Assembly (NCBI GenBank): GCA_017644325.1
Contig: JAEPLS010000001.1
Coordinates: 930,001 to 994,000 of the forward strand
Direction: 5' to 3'
Length of the DNA: 64,000 bases
Origin: Prochlorococcus marinus CUG1438
GTDB taxonomy: Bacteria; Cyanobacteriota; Cyanobacteriia; PCC-6307; Cyanobiaceae
Within the stretch, counting starts at the first letter, position 1. Each line of letters opens with the position of its first letter. The notes beneath the pieces are model-generated. The model was given only the letters and a program-made list of their open reading frames with translations. It did not search any database and had not been told where the DNA came from. Of this stretch, positions 1-9,116 are shown piece after piece. The translations under genes and the position numbers were made by a program.

Positions 1-433
1 AAGCCAATGCGTTGTACGGTCTAATTCCAACAAGGCCAGCAATTTCAAACTGACGAAGCATAAAACCAATTAGGCCAAATACTCCATGTAATGCAACAAA
101 GTTCCAAAGACCACCAAGTTGTAGCCATCTTACGAAACTACCTTGGGCTTCAGGACCCCACAAAAATAGAAGACTGTGTCCCATGGCATCACCAGGGGTA
201 CTTACAGCTGCTGTTAAAAAGTTACAGCCTTCAAGATAGGAGCTTGCAACTCCGTGTGTGTACCAAGAGGTAACAAATGTTGTTCCGACAAACCAACCAC
301 CTATAGCAAGATATGCGCAAGGAAGTAAAAGTAGTCCGGACCAACCAATAAATACAAAGCGGTCGCGCTTCAACCAATCATCGAGGACATCAAACCATCC
401 TCTTTGTGGGGCGCTACCAACTGCGATCGTCAT
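1..433 (-). CDS. psbD: Photosystem II D2 protein, truncated by window edge
   Basis: This is the N-terminal 144 codons of D2, the PSII reaction-centre subunit that with D1 binds P680, pheophytin and the plastoquinone QA. The translation starts [20 protein letters not shown] and continues through the first membrane helices (segments such as [20 protein letters not shown] and [19 protein letters not shown]), which are unmistakable for D2. The start is the ATG at 431-433. The gene is divergent from ycf4, with about 180 bp between them that should hold both promoters. The C-terminal part lies to the left of the window. Confidence 0.97.
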   Translation of the reverse strand, partial: MTIAVGSAPQRGWFDVLDDWLKRDRFVFIGWSGLLLLPCAYLAIGGWFVGTTFVTSWYTHGVASSYLEGCNFLTAAVSTPGDAMGHSLLFLWGPEAQGSFVRWLQLGGLWNFVALHGVFGLIGFMLRQFEIAGLVGIRPYNALA

Positions 434-615
434 GAGAAATCGTTTTTAGCTTCGGGATACGCAGTGACTGTAACAAAGATTGAGAGTAATGTGGGGAAAT
501 ATTTGTATATCTGAAATGCCTTGTAAAGCTTTCCTGACTTTTTTATTAAAAAATAGGTAAGAATACTCCCTTAATTTGTTAAATTATCTGCATTAGGCTC
601 AAAAAAAAGATAAAA

Positions 616-1173
616 ATGAATTCAGACCTCACGTCTTTCGATAAAATCGAACAAAAAATTGGCGGATCAAGAAAAATTTCAAATTATATTATTGGTGGAA
701 TGTTGACTATTGGGGGTGTAGGTTTCCTTTTGGCTTCTTTATCAAGCTACACAGGAAAGGATTTATTACCCATAGGAAATCCATCGACTTTATTATTTAT
801 TCCGCAAGGAATAATAATGGGAGCTTATGGCGTTATAGCTAATCTCTTAAATTTTTATTTATGGTATTTGGTTTATATCAACTTTGGTTCAGGAAGTAAT
901 TCTTTTGATAAATCATCAAAATCTGTAGAAATTAAAAGAAAAGGATTATTTAAGGATATTGAAGTCAAGTTAAACTTTGATGAAATTAAATCAGTTAAGT
1001 TGGATATAAGTGAGGGATTTAACCCACGAAGAAGGATTGCTTTAGTACTCAAAGGTAGGAAAAAACCTCTCCCGTTAAGCGGCGCAGGGGAACTTAAACC
1101 ACTACTTCAAGTTGAAGAAGAAGGGGCACGTTTGGCTAAGTTTTTGAATGTTAATTTGGAGGGCTTAAAATAA
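616..1173 (+). CDS. ycf4: Photosystem I assembly protein Ycf4
   Basis: This 185-residue protein has two N-terminal membrane helices (about residues 22-42 and 62-88) followed by a soluble domain ending in a conserved GEL-KPLLQVEEEGARLAKFLNVNLEGL tail, the layout and length of Ycf4. Ycf4 is a thylakoid factor that helps assemble photosystem I. Its TAA stop overlaps the likely original start of the next gene (ATAA), which suggests co-transcription. Confidence 0.95.
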   Translation: MNSDLTSFDKIEQKIGGSRKISNYIIGGMLTIGGVGFLLASLSSYTGKDLLPIGNPSTLLFIPQGIIMGAYGVIANLLNFYLWYLVYINFGSGSNSFDKSSKSVEIKRKGLFKDIEVKLNFDEIKSVKLDISEGFNPRRRIALVLKGRKKPLPLSGAGELKPLLQVEEEGARLAKFLNVNLEGLK

Positions 1174-1211
1174 AAAAATATTTTATAAAAGTAGCTTCTT
1201 TAGTTCAGCTT

Positions 1212-1823
1212 TTGTTTTTGATGACAGCTTGTAGTTTTAAAAAGGAGATAAATTCAAATTATTATTGTCAAAAACTAAGATTTAATTGTATTCAAGTTGA
1301 TAAGGTTATTTCTTTTAAAACCTCAAAGGGTAATTTTGAGGTTAAACTAGATGGTCAAAACAATCCAGTTACAGTATCAAACTTTTTAGAAAATATAAAT
1401 AATAATATTTACGTAAATCACAAATTTTATAAGATAATAAATTATCCCCAAATCAAGTTAATACATGGAGGTGTTAATCCGGACAATCAACTTTACAGTA
1501 AAGAGAATCAAACTTTGAATAAGGCAATCCCTACGATACCTCTAGAGATAAAATTCAAAGAAGAAAAAAAGCCTAGATATAATTATCAAATAACAAATCC
1601 TTATGAAATTAATTATTTAATTAATACTTTTGAGAGGGGGTCAATTGCCATGGTTAAGAGCGGAAAAAATAAATCTTCATCCACCGAATTTTTTTTCGTA
1701 ACGAATAAATTTCCAGAACTAGACGGAAGATATTCAATTTTTGGAAAAGTTATAAGAGGATTAGATGTACTTGAAAAAATTAATAAAGAAGACTACATAA
1801 AGGAAGTTCTGATATCTAATTAG
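1212..1823 (+). CDS. Cyclophilin-type peptidyl-prolyl isomerase, lipoprotein
   Basis: The protein has a cyclophilin-like fold: a start such as [26 protein letters not shown], a central GGVNPDN segment and the C-terminal [31 protein letters not shown]. It is probably an exported proline isomerase. A lipobox-like LMTAC lies at the start. The reading given begins at a TTG, but the frame is open upstream and encodes [21 protein letters not shown] from 1170, a complete lipoprotein signal peptide whose first codon is ATA overlapping the ycf4 stop. The true start is therefore probably 1170. The gene ends convergently, overlapping ilvH by 4 bp. Confidence 0.8.
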   Translation: MFLMTACSFKKEINSNYYCQKLRFNCIQVDKVISFKTSKGNFEVKLDGQNNPVTVSNFLENINNNIYVNHKFYKIINYPQIKLIHGGVNPDNQLYSKENQTLNKAIPTIPLEIKFKEEKKPRYNYQITNPYEINYLINTFERGSIAMVKSGKNKSSSTEFFFVTNKFPELDGRYSIFGKVIRGLDVLEKINKEDYIKEVLISN

Positions 1824-2344
1824 ATTTCTAGAGAATATTTGTTAATCTTTAACATTTCTGTATTAACTCCCGAAGAGCGTTTCAGAGCTACTTTGCCAGT
1901 TCTTGCTATTTCAAGAATGCCGTAAGGTTCTAGTAATTTCTCTAGAGCAACTAACTTCCCAGGATCCCCTACGACTTCTAGCGTTAAAGCTATATCTGAA
2001 ACATCAACAACCTTGGCACGGAATATTTGAACAATATCTAGGATATTACTCCGAGTATCTTCTTTCGAGGAAACTTTCAGTAACATCAATTCCCTTTCCA
2101 CAGCAGCTAAATTAGTAAAATCTACAACTCCCAAAACATTAAATAACTTATTGAGTTGTTTAGTCATTTGTTGAAGAGTCTCATCATCACCTTCTACGAC
2201 CATTGTTAACCTTGATATCCCTTTGGATTCTGCCGGTCCGACTGCGAGGCTATCAATGTTGAATCCTCTCCTAGCAAAGAGACCTGAGATTCTACTTAAA
2301 GCCCCTGACTCGTCTTCTACAAGCACTGATAATGTATGTTTCAT
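1820..2344 (-). CDS. ilvH: Acetolactate synthase small (regulatory) subunit
   Basis: At 174 residues this matches IlvH. It has an N-terminal ACT domain ([34 protein letters not shown]) that binds valine for feedback inhibition, then the C-terminal ALS_ss_C domain ([10 protein letters not shown]-type segment, [29 protein letters not shown]). It regulates the IlvB catalytic subunit in branched-chain amino-acid synthesis. The gene starts 2 bp from the end of the alpha/beta hydrolase gene on the same strand. Confidence 0.96.
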   Translation of the reverse strand: MKHTLSVLVEDESGALSRISGLFARRGFNIDSLAVGPAESKGISRLTMVVEGDDETLQQMTKQLNKLFNVLGVVDFTNLAAVERELMLLKVSSKEDTRSNILDIVQIFRAKVVDVSDIALTLEVVGDPGKLVALEKLLEPYGILEIARTGKVALKRSSGVNTEMLKINKYSLEI

Positions 2345-2346
2345 AT

Positions 2347-3291
2347 TTAAAAAGTTTTTAAATCTCTAATCCATTCAAAAGAGATTCTATTAAATACTGC
2401 ATGATCTTCATCATGGATACAATGTCCTGAGTTAGATACTATTTTTAATTTTACCCATCTATGGAAATTTGCAATCCTTTTACCAATAAACAAAGGTATG
2501 AAATTATCTTTATCTCCCCAAATTAATAAAAAAGGAACTTTTTTTGAAGCGCTAAGTTTTTTTAAAAGGTAAGAAGCTTGAAAATTTTCATTCCTTGTAG
2601 ACATTCCAATACACATTGCTCTCAATGATCTAGCAGAAGTTTTCCTTAAAACTGGTTTTGTTACCAAATCTACTAGTTCGCTATCGATATTATCTTTCTT
2701 GAAATAGGCAGAATTTAGACCAAGTTTTATTATTCCGAATTTGGTTATTAAAAATAAAATAATCTCTAATGGCAAAAATATGAAGAATATTTTTATAAAT
2801 CTATCTTTGAAATTTTTTAAAAATGGTCTTATTGTACTTTTTTTCTTGCTTAATTGAATTTGATCTGGCAGTGGCGATGCAACAACTGTTTCAATCTCAT
2901 CCTCTAGTAAAACAGCGCATGTTAAAGCAACTAATGATCCAAGGGAGTTGCCAATAAGAATTACTTTCCTGGGATTCTTTGGCCTTATGACTTGCGCAAT
3001 AAAGTCTTTCACCTGATTGGACCAAATCTCATTATTTAATTTCCCAATTTGATTTATTCCAGGTTGATCTGAATCTCCAAAACCTAATAAATCTATTGAA
3101 TAAGAGGCACAATTCTTGTTTGCAAAATATTCTAAATTGTTTCTCCAATGTTTTTGATTAGCGCCAAATCCGTGGAGAAAGATAATTGGAATTTCATTAT
3201 CTTCGCCTATAACACTCCAACAAATTTTAAAACCATTCCAATTCCAGTAATTAGAAAATCCAATATTTTCTTTTTTGTAATGGAGATTCAT
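2347..3291 (-). CDS. Alpha/beta hydrolase
   Basis: A 314-residue alpha/beta-fold hydrolase. The oxyanion region [10 protein letters not shown] is near residue 40, the nucleophile elbow is GNSLGS (Ser near residue 114), an acidic residue lies in [11 protein letters not shown], and the catalytic His is in [10 protein letters not shown] near the C-terminus, so the triad appears intact. The substrate cannot be told from sequence. It is immediately upstream of ilvH on the minus strand and probably shares its transcript. Confidence 0.85.
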   Translation of the reverse strand: MNLHYKKENIGFSNYWNWNGFKICWSVIGEDNEIPIIFLHGFGANQKHWRNNLEYFANKNCASYSIDLLGFGDSDQPGINQIGKLNNEIWSNQVKDFIAQVIRPKNPRKVILIGNSLGSLVALTCAVLLEDEIETVVASPLPDQIQLSKKKSTIRPFLKNFKDRFIKIFFIFLPLEIILFLITKFGIIKLGLNSAYFKKDNIDSELVDLVTKPVLRKTSARSLRAMCIGMSTRNENFQASYLLKKLSASKKVPFLLIWGDKDNFIPLFIGKRIANFHRWVKLKIVSNSGHCIHDEDHAVFNRISFEWIRDLKTF

Positions 3292-3383
3292 ATATTCAAA
3301 ATTTTCAAGATATTTGCATTATCTACTTTTTTAACAAAAAAATGTATATAGAATGTAAATTATAGTAATGATTGAGTTTTACT

Positions 3384-3482
3384 ATGGCTAAAGAAATTTT
3401 TAGTATTGCAGCAGTTTTTTGGATACTCATACCAATAGGATTGGTTGGAGGAGCATTGTTATTAAAGTTCCAAGGGGATTGA
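3384..3482 (+). CDS. petM: Cytochrome b6-f complex subunit PetM
   Basis: A 32-residue single-helix protein starting [20 protein letters not shown] and ending KFQGD, matching PetM (subunit VII), which sits at the periphery of the cytochrome b6-f complex in the thylakoid. It occupies an otherwise empty gap between a divergent hydrolase gene and the ycf39-like gene. Confidence 0.93.
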
Positions 3483-3539
3483 TTCTCACGAATACATAAT
3501 AAATTGAGTTATGGTCTACAGGTTAAGTAAATCTTAAAT

Positions 3540-4502
3540 ATGAAGATTCTTTTAGTAGGGGCAACAGGAACACTTGGTAGGCAAATAGCAAAGCAAGCTA
3601 TAGAAGATGGACACGAAGTAAGATGCTTCGTTAGAAACCCAAGAAAAGCTTCTTTTCTACAAGAATGGGGTTGTGAGCTGACAAAAGGTAATTTATTAAA
3701 CTCCTCTGATATTGAATATGCATTGCAAGGTATTGAGGTTGTTATTGATGCCGCTACCAGTAAACCAGATGATCCTAGAAGTATTTATGAGACAGATTGG
3801 GATGGAAAAGTCAACTTGTTCAATGCTTGCGATTCTCTAAATGTAAAGAGAGTCATATTCCTCTCAATCCTCTTAACAGAAAAATTTAGAAATGTTCCAT
3901 TAATGGATATAAAATATTGTACTGAAAAACTTCTTGAGCAATCTGATCTAGATTATACAATTTTCAAATGTGCAGCTTTTATGCAAGGAGTTATAAGTCA
4001 ATTTGCTATTCCAATTTTAGATAGTCAAGCAGTCTGGATGAGTGGAACTCCAACGAAGATTGCTTATATGAATACTCAAGACATGGCTAAAGTTATTGTC
4101 TCATCAGTAGATAATTCAAAAACCCATAAGACATCATTACCATTGGTTGGTCCCAAAGCATGGGATTCAAACGAAGTTATATCCTTATGTGAAAAATTTA
4201 GCGAAAAGAAGGCTAAAATTTTTAGAGTTTCTCCTTTTCTGATTAGTGTTACTCAAAAAGTAGTTTCTTTTTTCCAAGACTCTTTAAATGTTGCTGAAAG
4301 GTTGGCTTTCGCTGAAGTAACAAGTAGTGGAGAATCACTAGATGCTGACATGAGCAACACCTACGAAATATTGAATCTAAAAAAAGAAGATATGACTTCC
4401 TTAGATAGTTATATCAAAGAATACTATCAACAAATACTTAAGAGATTAAGGGAAATGGAAGCTGATCTTAATATTGAAGAAAAAAAGAGATTACCTTTTT
4501 AA
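3540..4502 (+). CDS. ycf39: NmrA/atypical SDR protein of the Ycf39 (HCF244) family
   Basis: A 320-residue Rossmann-fold protein. The dinucleotide-binding motif VGATGTLGRQIAKQA is at residues 5-19, followed by CFVRNPRKASFL and the family-typical DIKYCTEKLLEQSDLDYTIFKCAAFMQG. Ycf39 works with Hli proteins in delivering chlorophyll to newly made D1 during PSII assembly. Being downstream of petM and a few kb from psbD fits a photosynthesis role. Confidence 0.88.
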   Translation: MKILLVGATGTLGRQIAKQAIEDGHEVRCFVRNPRKASFLQEWGCELTKGNLLNSSDIEYALQGIEVVIDAATSKPDDPRSIYETDWDGKVNLFNACDSLNVKRVIFLSILLTEKFRNVPLMDIKYCTEKLLEQSDLDYTIFKCAAFMQGVISQFAIPILDSQAVWMSGTPTKIAYMNTQDMAKVIVSSVDNSKTHKTSLPLVGPKAWDSNEVISLCEKFSEKKAKIFRVSPFLISVTQKVVSFFQDSLNVAERLAFAEVTSSGESLDADMSNTYEILNLKKEDMTSLDSYIKEYYQQILKRLREMEADLNIEEKKRLPF

Positions 4503-4556
4503 TATTGCAATTTTAGATCTTTATAGTATATTTGTACTATCTCTATAAAATAATCA

Positions 4557-4769
4557 ATGTCTGTTTCTAAGTCAAAAAATCTCGAACGAAAACTTGATAA
4601 TTTTGCAAAAGAAGCAAAAAATGAATTGAACAACGTTTGTGGATCCACATTATGGGAAAGTCTTGGATTTGTTTTTTTTGATCAATTAGAAGATTCTGAA
4701 AAAATAGCAAAAGCTAATTTTTACTATGGTCAACTTCAATTAATTAAAGAAATTCAATTTTCAATTTAA
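4557..4769 (+). CDS. Conserved small hypothetical protein
   Basis: A soluble, charged 70-residue protein (MSVSKSKNLERKLDNFAKEAKNELNN), likely helical, with no recognised domain or signal peptide. It lies between the ycf39-like gene and infA on the same strand. Confidence 0.6.
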   Translation: MSVSKSKNLERKLDNFAKEAKNELNNVCGSTLWESLGFVFFDQLEDSEKIAKANFYYGQLQLIKEIQFSI

Positions 4770-4859
4770 GTTGAATTTCTTTAATTTTTGATTTGTATTT
4801 TTTCATATTAATTTGGCCAATCTTTTTCTGATAATATAAATGTAGTAAAAAATTATTTA

Positions 4860-5126
4860 ATGATTGAAACTTCTGGTGTAATAGAAAAAGAGCAGGGAAA
4901 TGGTTTTTATTTGGTTACTTTAGAGCAGCCGGAAGGACATCAATGTTTATGCAGAGCTGCTGGTAAATTGACTAAATTTAGAATTAAATTATTGGCTGGT
5001 GATAAAGTTTTAGTTGAGATTAGTCCTTACGACCTTTCTAGAGGAAGGATAACTTATCGGGAGAGGAATGCAGGTGGTTCAAAACCTACAACTAATAAAA
5101 ATAATCCCAAGAGAAATAATAAATAA
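4860..5126 (+). CDS. infA: Translation initiation factor IF-1
   Basis: An 88-residue OB-fold protein. The core VIEKEQGNGFYLVTLEQPEGHQCLCRAAGKLTKFRIKLLAGDKVLVEISPYDLSRGRITYR is the IF-1 domain, which occupies the ribosomal A site during initiation. A short basic tail (GGSKPTTNKNNPKRNNK) extends it. The start is the ATG at 4860. Confidence 0.95.
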   Translation: MIETSGVIEKEQGNGFYLVTLEQPEGHQCLCRAAGKLTKFRIKLLAGDKVLVEISPYDLSRGRITYRERNAGGSKPTTNKNNPKRNNK

Positions 5127-5139
5127 GTCCCGAATCACT

Positions 5140-6528
5140 TTAGATAATATTTTTTATCGCTTCGTTAAATTCACTTCTTTGTTTAACGCCTTGCCATTGT
5201 TTTTTTAATAATTTTTCTTTAAAAAGTTGAACTGTTGGTGTGCCGTTAATTCCAGCTTGTTTTGCAATATCTTGATCTTTATCAATATCTATTTCAACGC
5301 CGAGAACTGCACCATCAAGTTCTTTAATTACTCTTTTTAATTGAGGTTTCAAAACATGACATGGACCGCAGCTTGGGGAACTAAAAATAACTAGTATAGG
5401 TTTTTTACTCTCATGATAAAGTTTCCTTAATGCATAACTGCCTTTTTGCCATTCAGCGTTTGCATCAAAGGTTTCTTCATTCACTTCGTCTTCATTAAAT
5501 TCTGATGAGTTAAGTTTTTTTTCTGGTTCGGGTGATTCTCTGACTATTGTTTTTGCTAAGTTTTTCTTGGCTAGCCACCTTTCAGTAGCTAATGCGGCCA
5601 TACAACCTGTTCCTGCAGCAGTAACTCCTTGTCTCCATTCTGAATCGACAACGTCACCTGCAGCGAAAATGCCTTCAATAGATGTCTCTGGCCGACCTGA
5701 TTTGCACGCAATATATCCTTTATTATCTAAATCAATTTTGTTGCCTAAGAACTTTGTATTAGGGGTATGTCCTATTGCATAAAAAAGCCCTTTAATATTG
5801 ATTTCACCTTTACCTTTTTGAGAGTGAATAGTTTCTATTTTCTCAAGCCATTCAGAACCATTAGCTTTCTCTACTTTTGTGTTCCAGTGGATTTCTATTT
5901 TTGAATTAGCTTTTACTCTATCAACCATTGCTCCACTAGCTCTTAATTTTTCTGATCTAACAATCAAATGAACTTTGCTACCATACTTTGTTAGGTATGC
6001 GGCTTCTTCACATGCAGAGTCGCCTCCACCTATAACAGCTAATTCTTCATCTCTGAATTGTGGGGTTGCTCCATCACATATTGCACAAGCACTTATTCCT
6101 TTACTCCAGAATTTATCTTCATTTATCACTCCTAATCTATTTGCACTTGCTCCAGTTGCAATAATAATTGAGTTAGCTTTTATATCCCCCTCTAAAGTTT
6201 TTAATTCAAAGGGATGTGAATCAGTGTTTATTGAAATAACATCACTTTCGTATAAATTAGTACCCCATCTCTCTGCCTGAGCCTTCATTAAATCCATCAA
6301 TTCAGGACCTAGTACTCCATCAGGGAAACCTGGATAATTTTCAACAAATGTTGTAGTCATTAATTGCCCTCCAGGAATTCCACCAGAATTAAATCCTGTT
6401 ACAAGCAAAGGTTGGAGATTGGCTCTAGCCGCATATATTGCTGCAGTGTAACCCGCCGGACCTGAACCAATAATTACTACATTTTCAACGTTAGAACTTT
6501 CTTTATTTTCCATTTTTGCAGATATCAC
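5140..6528 (-). CDS. trxB: NADPH-thioredoxin reductase fused to thioredoxin (NTRC-like)
   Basis: A 462-residue fusion. The N-terminal part is thioredoxin reductase: FAD-binding GSGPAGYTAAIYAARA, redox CAICDG, NADPH-binding GGGDSACEEA and the second FAD motif GIFAAGDVVD. After a linker rich in Glu and Asn (about residues 320-350), a thioredoxin domain carries the active site CGPC. NTRC enzymes pass electrons from NADPH to peroxiredoxins and plastid or cyanobacterial targets. All four redox cysteines are present. Confidence 0.94.
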   Translation of the reverse strand: MISAKMENKESSNVENVVIIGSGPAGYTAAIYAARANLQPLLVTGFNSGGIPGGQLMTTTFVENYPGFPDGVLGPELMDLMKAQAERWGTNLYESDVISINTDSHPFELKTLEGDIKANSIIIATGASANRLGVINEDKFWSKGISACAICDGATPQFRDEELAVIGGGDSACEEAAYLTKYGSKVHLIVRSEKLRASGAMVDRVKANSKIEIHWNTKVEKANGSEWLEKIETIHSQKGKGEINIKGLFYAIGHTPNTKFLGNKIDLDNKGYIACKSGRPETSIEGIFAAGDVVDSEWRQGVTAAGTGCMAALATERWLAKKNLAKTIVRESPEPEKKLNSSEFNEDEVNEETFDANAEWQKGSYALRKLYHESKKPILVIFSSPSCGPCHVLKPQLKRVIKELDGAVLGVEIDIDKDQDIAKQAGINGTPTVQLFKEKLLKKQWQGVKQRSEFNEAIKNII

Positions 6529-6591
6529 TACTAAATAATAATAAACAAACCTAAATAATGTCGGACGGATCTAACTCGAAAGATTTATTAT

Positions 6592-6816
6592 TTAATCGTT
6601 TACTTTTTGATCTAATAATTCTTTTAATTCCTTTGGAAAGTTTAAAACAGAATCTTTTAAATTTTCGTTTTTTTCTCCAATATGTAATATCCACTCTCTA
6701 AATTCTTCTGCAATTGCATAGCTATCTTCATATCTTTCTAGAGTATCCATTGCAGAAATTCTGTTGGTAGCCCAACAAGTCGCAATATCTATCCTTTTCC
6801 TAATGAAATTGTCCAT
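6592..6816 (-). CDS. Conserved small hypothetical protein
   Basis: A soluble 74-residue protein of unknown function (MDNFIRKRIDIATCWATNRISAM ... ELKELLDQKVND). It is probably all-helical and has no export signal. It is on the same strand as the thioredoxin reductase gene. Confidence 0.65.
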   Translation of the reverse strand: MDNFIRKRIDIATCWATNRISAMDTLERYEDSYAIAEEFREWILHIGEKNENLKDSVLNFPKELKELLDQKVND

Positions 6817-6971
6817 AGAAACTTAAAAATTTGTATATAGATAAACACAAAAAAAGGTTTAAGTATTGTCTAATAAGTTACAACTTCGTAATTCCAAACA
6901 ATAATTTAATGTTTAATTTATATTTGAGTCAATTTTCGAGGAAATTATAAAGAAAATGTAAAAAAATAGTG

Positions 6972-7565
6972 TTAAACTGCTTCACTATGGTTTGCAAGTA
7001 GCCTTTCCACTTCCTCAAAACCCTCTTTAGCGGAATTTATTGCAAGTTCCTCGCTAACTTTTTCTTCTGACATTAATTTTGCGGATATTTTCTTTAAAAG
7101 AGTTTCTTTTTTTTCTCTTAGTGAAATAACAATTTCTTCTTCAATAATAGATTTTATCGCTTTAGAAATTATTTTTTTGTCATTTGCTTCCTCAAATGTG
7201 CCTTGGACTAATTCCTGAATAAATAATCGATGCACCTCACTACTTCTTAGAAAACTTTCTGTGGCATTAATAATTCCTTCAACAAGAGCTTCATCAGGTT
7301 CAGAATCATTTTCTGCCAGCTTAAATTCCCAATCTAAATGTCTTCTTTGCCAACCTGCCGAGTGGAGACTGGGCATGACGGTCTGTGAATAAGTATCAAC
7401 TGACATTTCATAAATTCTCTCAGCTAATTTCTCACACCAGTCCTTACCATGCTTTTCTAGATTTTTCTGCATAGCTTGTCTTGGAACAGCATGACCACCA
7501 TGATGACTGTGACATACTCCATCAGGACATTCGATTGCTTTTATACTCATTGGATCATTTGGCAT
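6972..7565 (-). CDS. Conserved hypothetical protein with His-rich N-terminus
   Basis: A soluble 197-residue protein. The N-terminus has a Cys/His cluster (CPDGVCHSHHGGHAVPR, residues 13-29) that could bind metal. The remainder is predicted helical, with SAGWQRRHLDWEF as its most distinctive segment. It is divergent from pntA. I do not recognise a characterised family. Confidence 0.75.
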   Translation of the reverse strand: MPNDPMSIKAIECPDGVCHSHHGGHAVPRQAMQKNLEKHGKDWCEKLAERIYEMSVDTYSQTVMPSLHSAGWQRRHLDWEFKLAENDSEPDEALVEGIINATESFLRSSEVHRLFIQELVQGTFEEANDKKIISKAIKSIIEEEIVISLREKKETLLKKISAKLMSEEKVSEELAINSAKEGFEEVERLLANHSEAV

Positions 7566-7677
7566 CTACATATTCTAGATAGCTATTTTTTAAAGAAAAG
7601 AAAATATATTTTTAACAAAAATCCAAGACTTTTGACTTTCTTCAATTTATATTTAGTATGTTAAAAAAATAAATAAA

Positions 7678-8808
7678 TTGACAAAGATACTTATTCCTTC
7701 CGAAACAAGCCCTGGTGAAAGGAGAGTTTCAGCTACACCAGAAGCAGTCAAGAAATTAAAAAGCCTTGGATGTGATGTTTATATAGAAAGTTCAGCGGGA
7801 AAATTATCAGGATTTAGTGACTTATCATATGAAGAATCGGGCGGAACAATAATAAATAATTTTGACCAAAAAATTTGGAGTGAAGCGGATTTAATATTCT
7901 GTGTTCAAACCCCATCAGAGGATAATTTAACTAAATTAAAGAAAGGCGCTGTTCTTCTTGGTCTTCTTAACCCATACGGTAACAAGGAGCTTCTCAGAAT
8001 TATTAATAATAATAAGATTTCAGCTTTATCACTAGAGTTGCTTCCAAGGATTAGTAGAGCGCAATCTTCTGATGTTCTCTCTTCTCAGGCCAATATCGCC
8101 GGATATAAAGCAGTTCTTTTAGCTGCAAGTGAGTTGGATAGATATTTCCCAATGCTTATGACTGCAGCAGGCACAGTCCAACCTGCCAAAGTAGTGGTAC
8201 TTGGAGGAGGGGTCGCAGGATTGCAGGCAGTTGCGACAGCAAAAAGACTTGGTGCAATAGTATTTGTATCTGATATTAGACCTGCTGTTAAAGAACAAGT
8301 AGAGTCCTTAGGAGCAAGATTTATAGAACTTCCTGAAGTGGACGAAAAGCCCGGAGAGGCAGGAGGTTATGCAAAAGCCGTAACACCCGAATTTCTCTCA
8401 AAACAGAAGTCTACTTTAACTAAATATTTATCTGAAGCTGATGTTGCTATATGTACTGCGCAAGTTCTTGGTAAAAAGGCCCCTGTTTTAATAGACTCAC
8501 CCATGATTGAAAAAATGAGGCCTGGAGCAGTAGTTATTGATTTAGCAGTTTCTCAGGGAGGGAACTGCGAAGGAACAAAATCAAATGAAACTATTTTCAA
8601 AGATGGGGTAAAACTTATAGGAGCGGGCGAATTACCCTCTTCAGTCCCTTACGATGCAAGTTCGCTTTATGCTAAGAACTTAACATCTTTAATTACACCA
8701 TTTATAAAAGATGGTGTAATTAAATTAGATAAAGAGGATGAACTCATTTCTGGATGTTTATTAAGCGATGAAGGAGTTGTTCTTCAAAATAAAGTTTTTG
8801 AAAATTGA
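7678..8808 (+). CDS. pntA1: NAD(P) transhydrogenase subunit alpha part 1
   Basis: This 376-residue NAD(H)-binding domain I of the proton-translocating transhydrogenase starts at a TTG and reads TKILIPSETSPGERRVSATPEAV. The Rossmann motif is VVLGGGVAGLQAVATAKRLGA. The enzyme moves hydride from NADH to NADP+ using the proton gradient. Here the alpha subunit is split in two, as is usual in cyanobacteria, and the three genes run pntA1-pntA2-pntB with gaps of 12 and about 2-8 bp. Confidence 0.95.
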   Translation: MTKILIPSETSPGERRVSATPEAVKKLKSLGCDVYIESSAGKLSGFSDLSYEESGGTIINNFDQKIWSEADLIFCVQTPSEDNLTKLKKGAVLLGLLNPYGNKELLRIINNNKISALSLELLPRISRAQSSDVLSSQANIAGYKAVLLAASELDRYFPMLMTAAGTVQPAKVVVLGGGVAGLQAVATAKRLGAIVFVSDIRPAVKEQVESLGARFIELPEVDEKPGEAGGYAKAVTPEFLSKQKSTLTKYLSEADVAICTAQVLGKKAPVLIDSPMIEKMRPGAVVIDLAVSQGGNCEGTKSNETIFKDGVKLIGAGELPSSVPYDASSLYAKNLTSLITPFIKDGVIKLDKEDELISGCLLSDEGVVLQNKVFEN

Positions 8809-8820
8809 GGTTTTAAAATT

Positions 8821-9114
8821 ATGTCTTTTATAAATCTTCTTTGGGTTCTTTTACTTGGTAGTTTATTAGGCCTCGAGTTAATTGGAAAAGTTCCTCCTAC
8901 TCTTCACACACCCCTAATGAGTGGAGCAAATGCAATTTCAGGAATAACAATGCTTGCAGCATTAACTTGTATCGTAAAAGCAGAAGGTAACGTCCCACTT
9001 TTAATCATTGGTTCAGTTTCTCTTGGATTTGCTCTTTTCAACGTTGTAGGCGGTTTCTTTGTAACTGATCGAATGCTTGCGATGTTTAGTCGTAAACCAT
9101 CAAATAAGAAGTAA
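8821..9114 (+). CDS. pntA2: NAD(P) transhydrogenase subunit alpha part 2
   Basis: This 97-residue membrane subunit has three to four hydrophobic helices and the conserved IGKVPPTLHTPLMSGANAISGI loop. It is the membrane part of the split alpha subunit, between pntA1 and pntB. Confidence 0.94.
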   Translation: MSFINLLWVLLLGSLLGLELIGKVPPTLHTPLMSGANAISGITMLAALTCIVKAEGNVPLLIIGSVSLGFALFNVVGGFFVTDRMLAMFSRKPSNKK

Positions 9115-9116
9115 TT

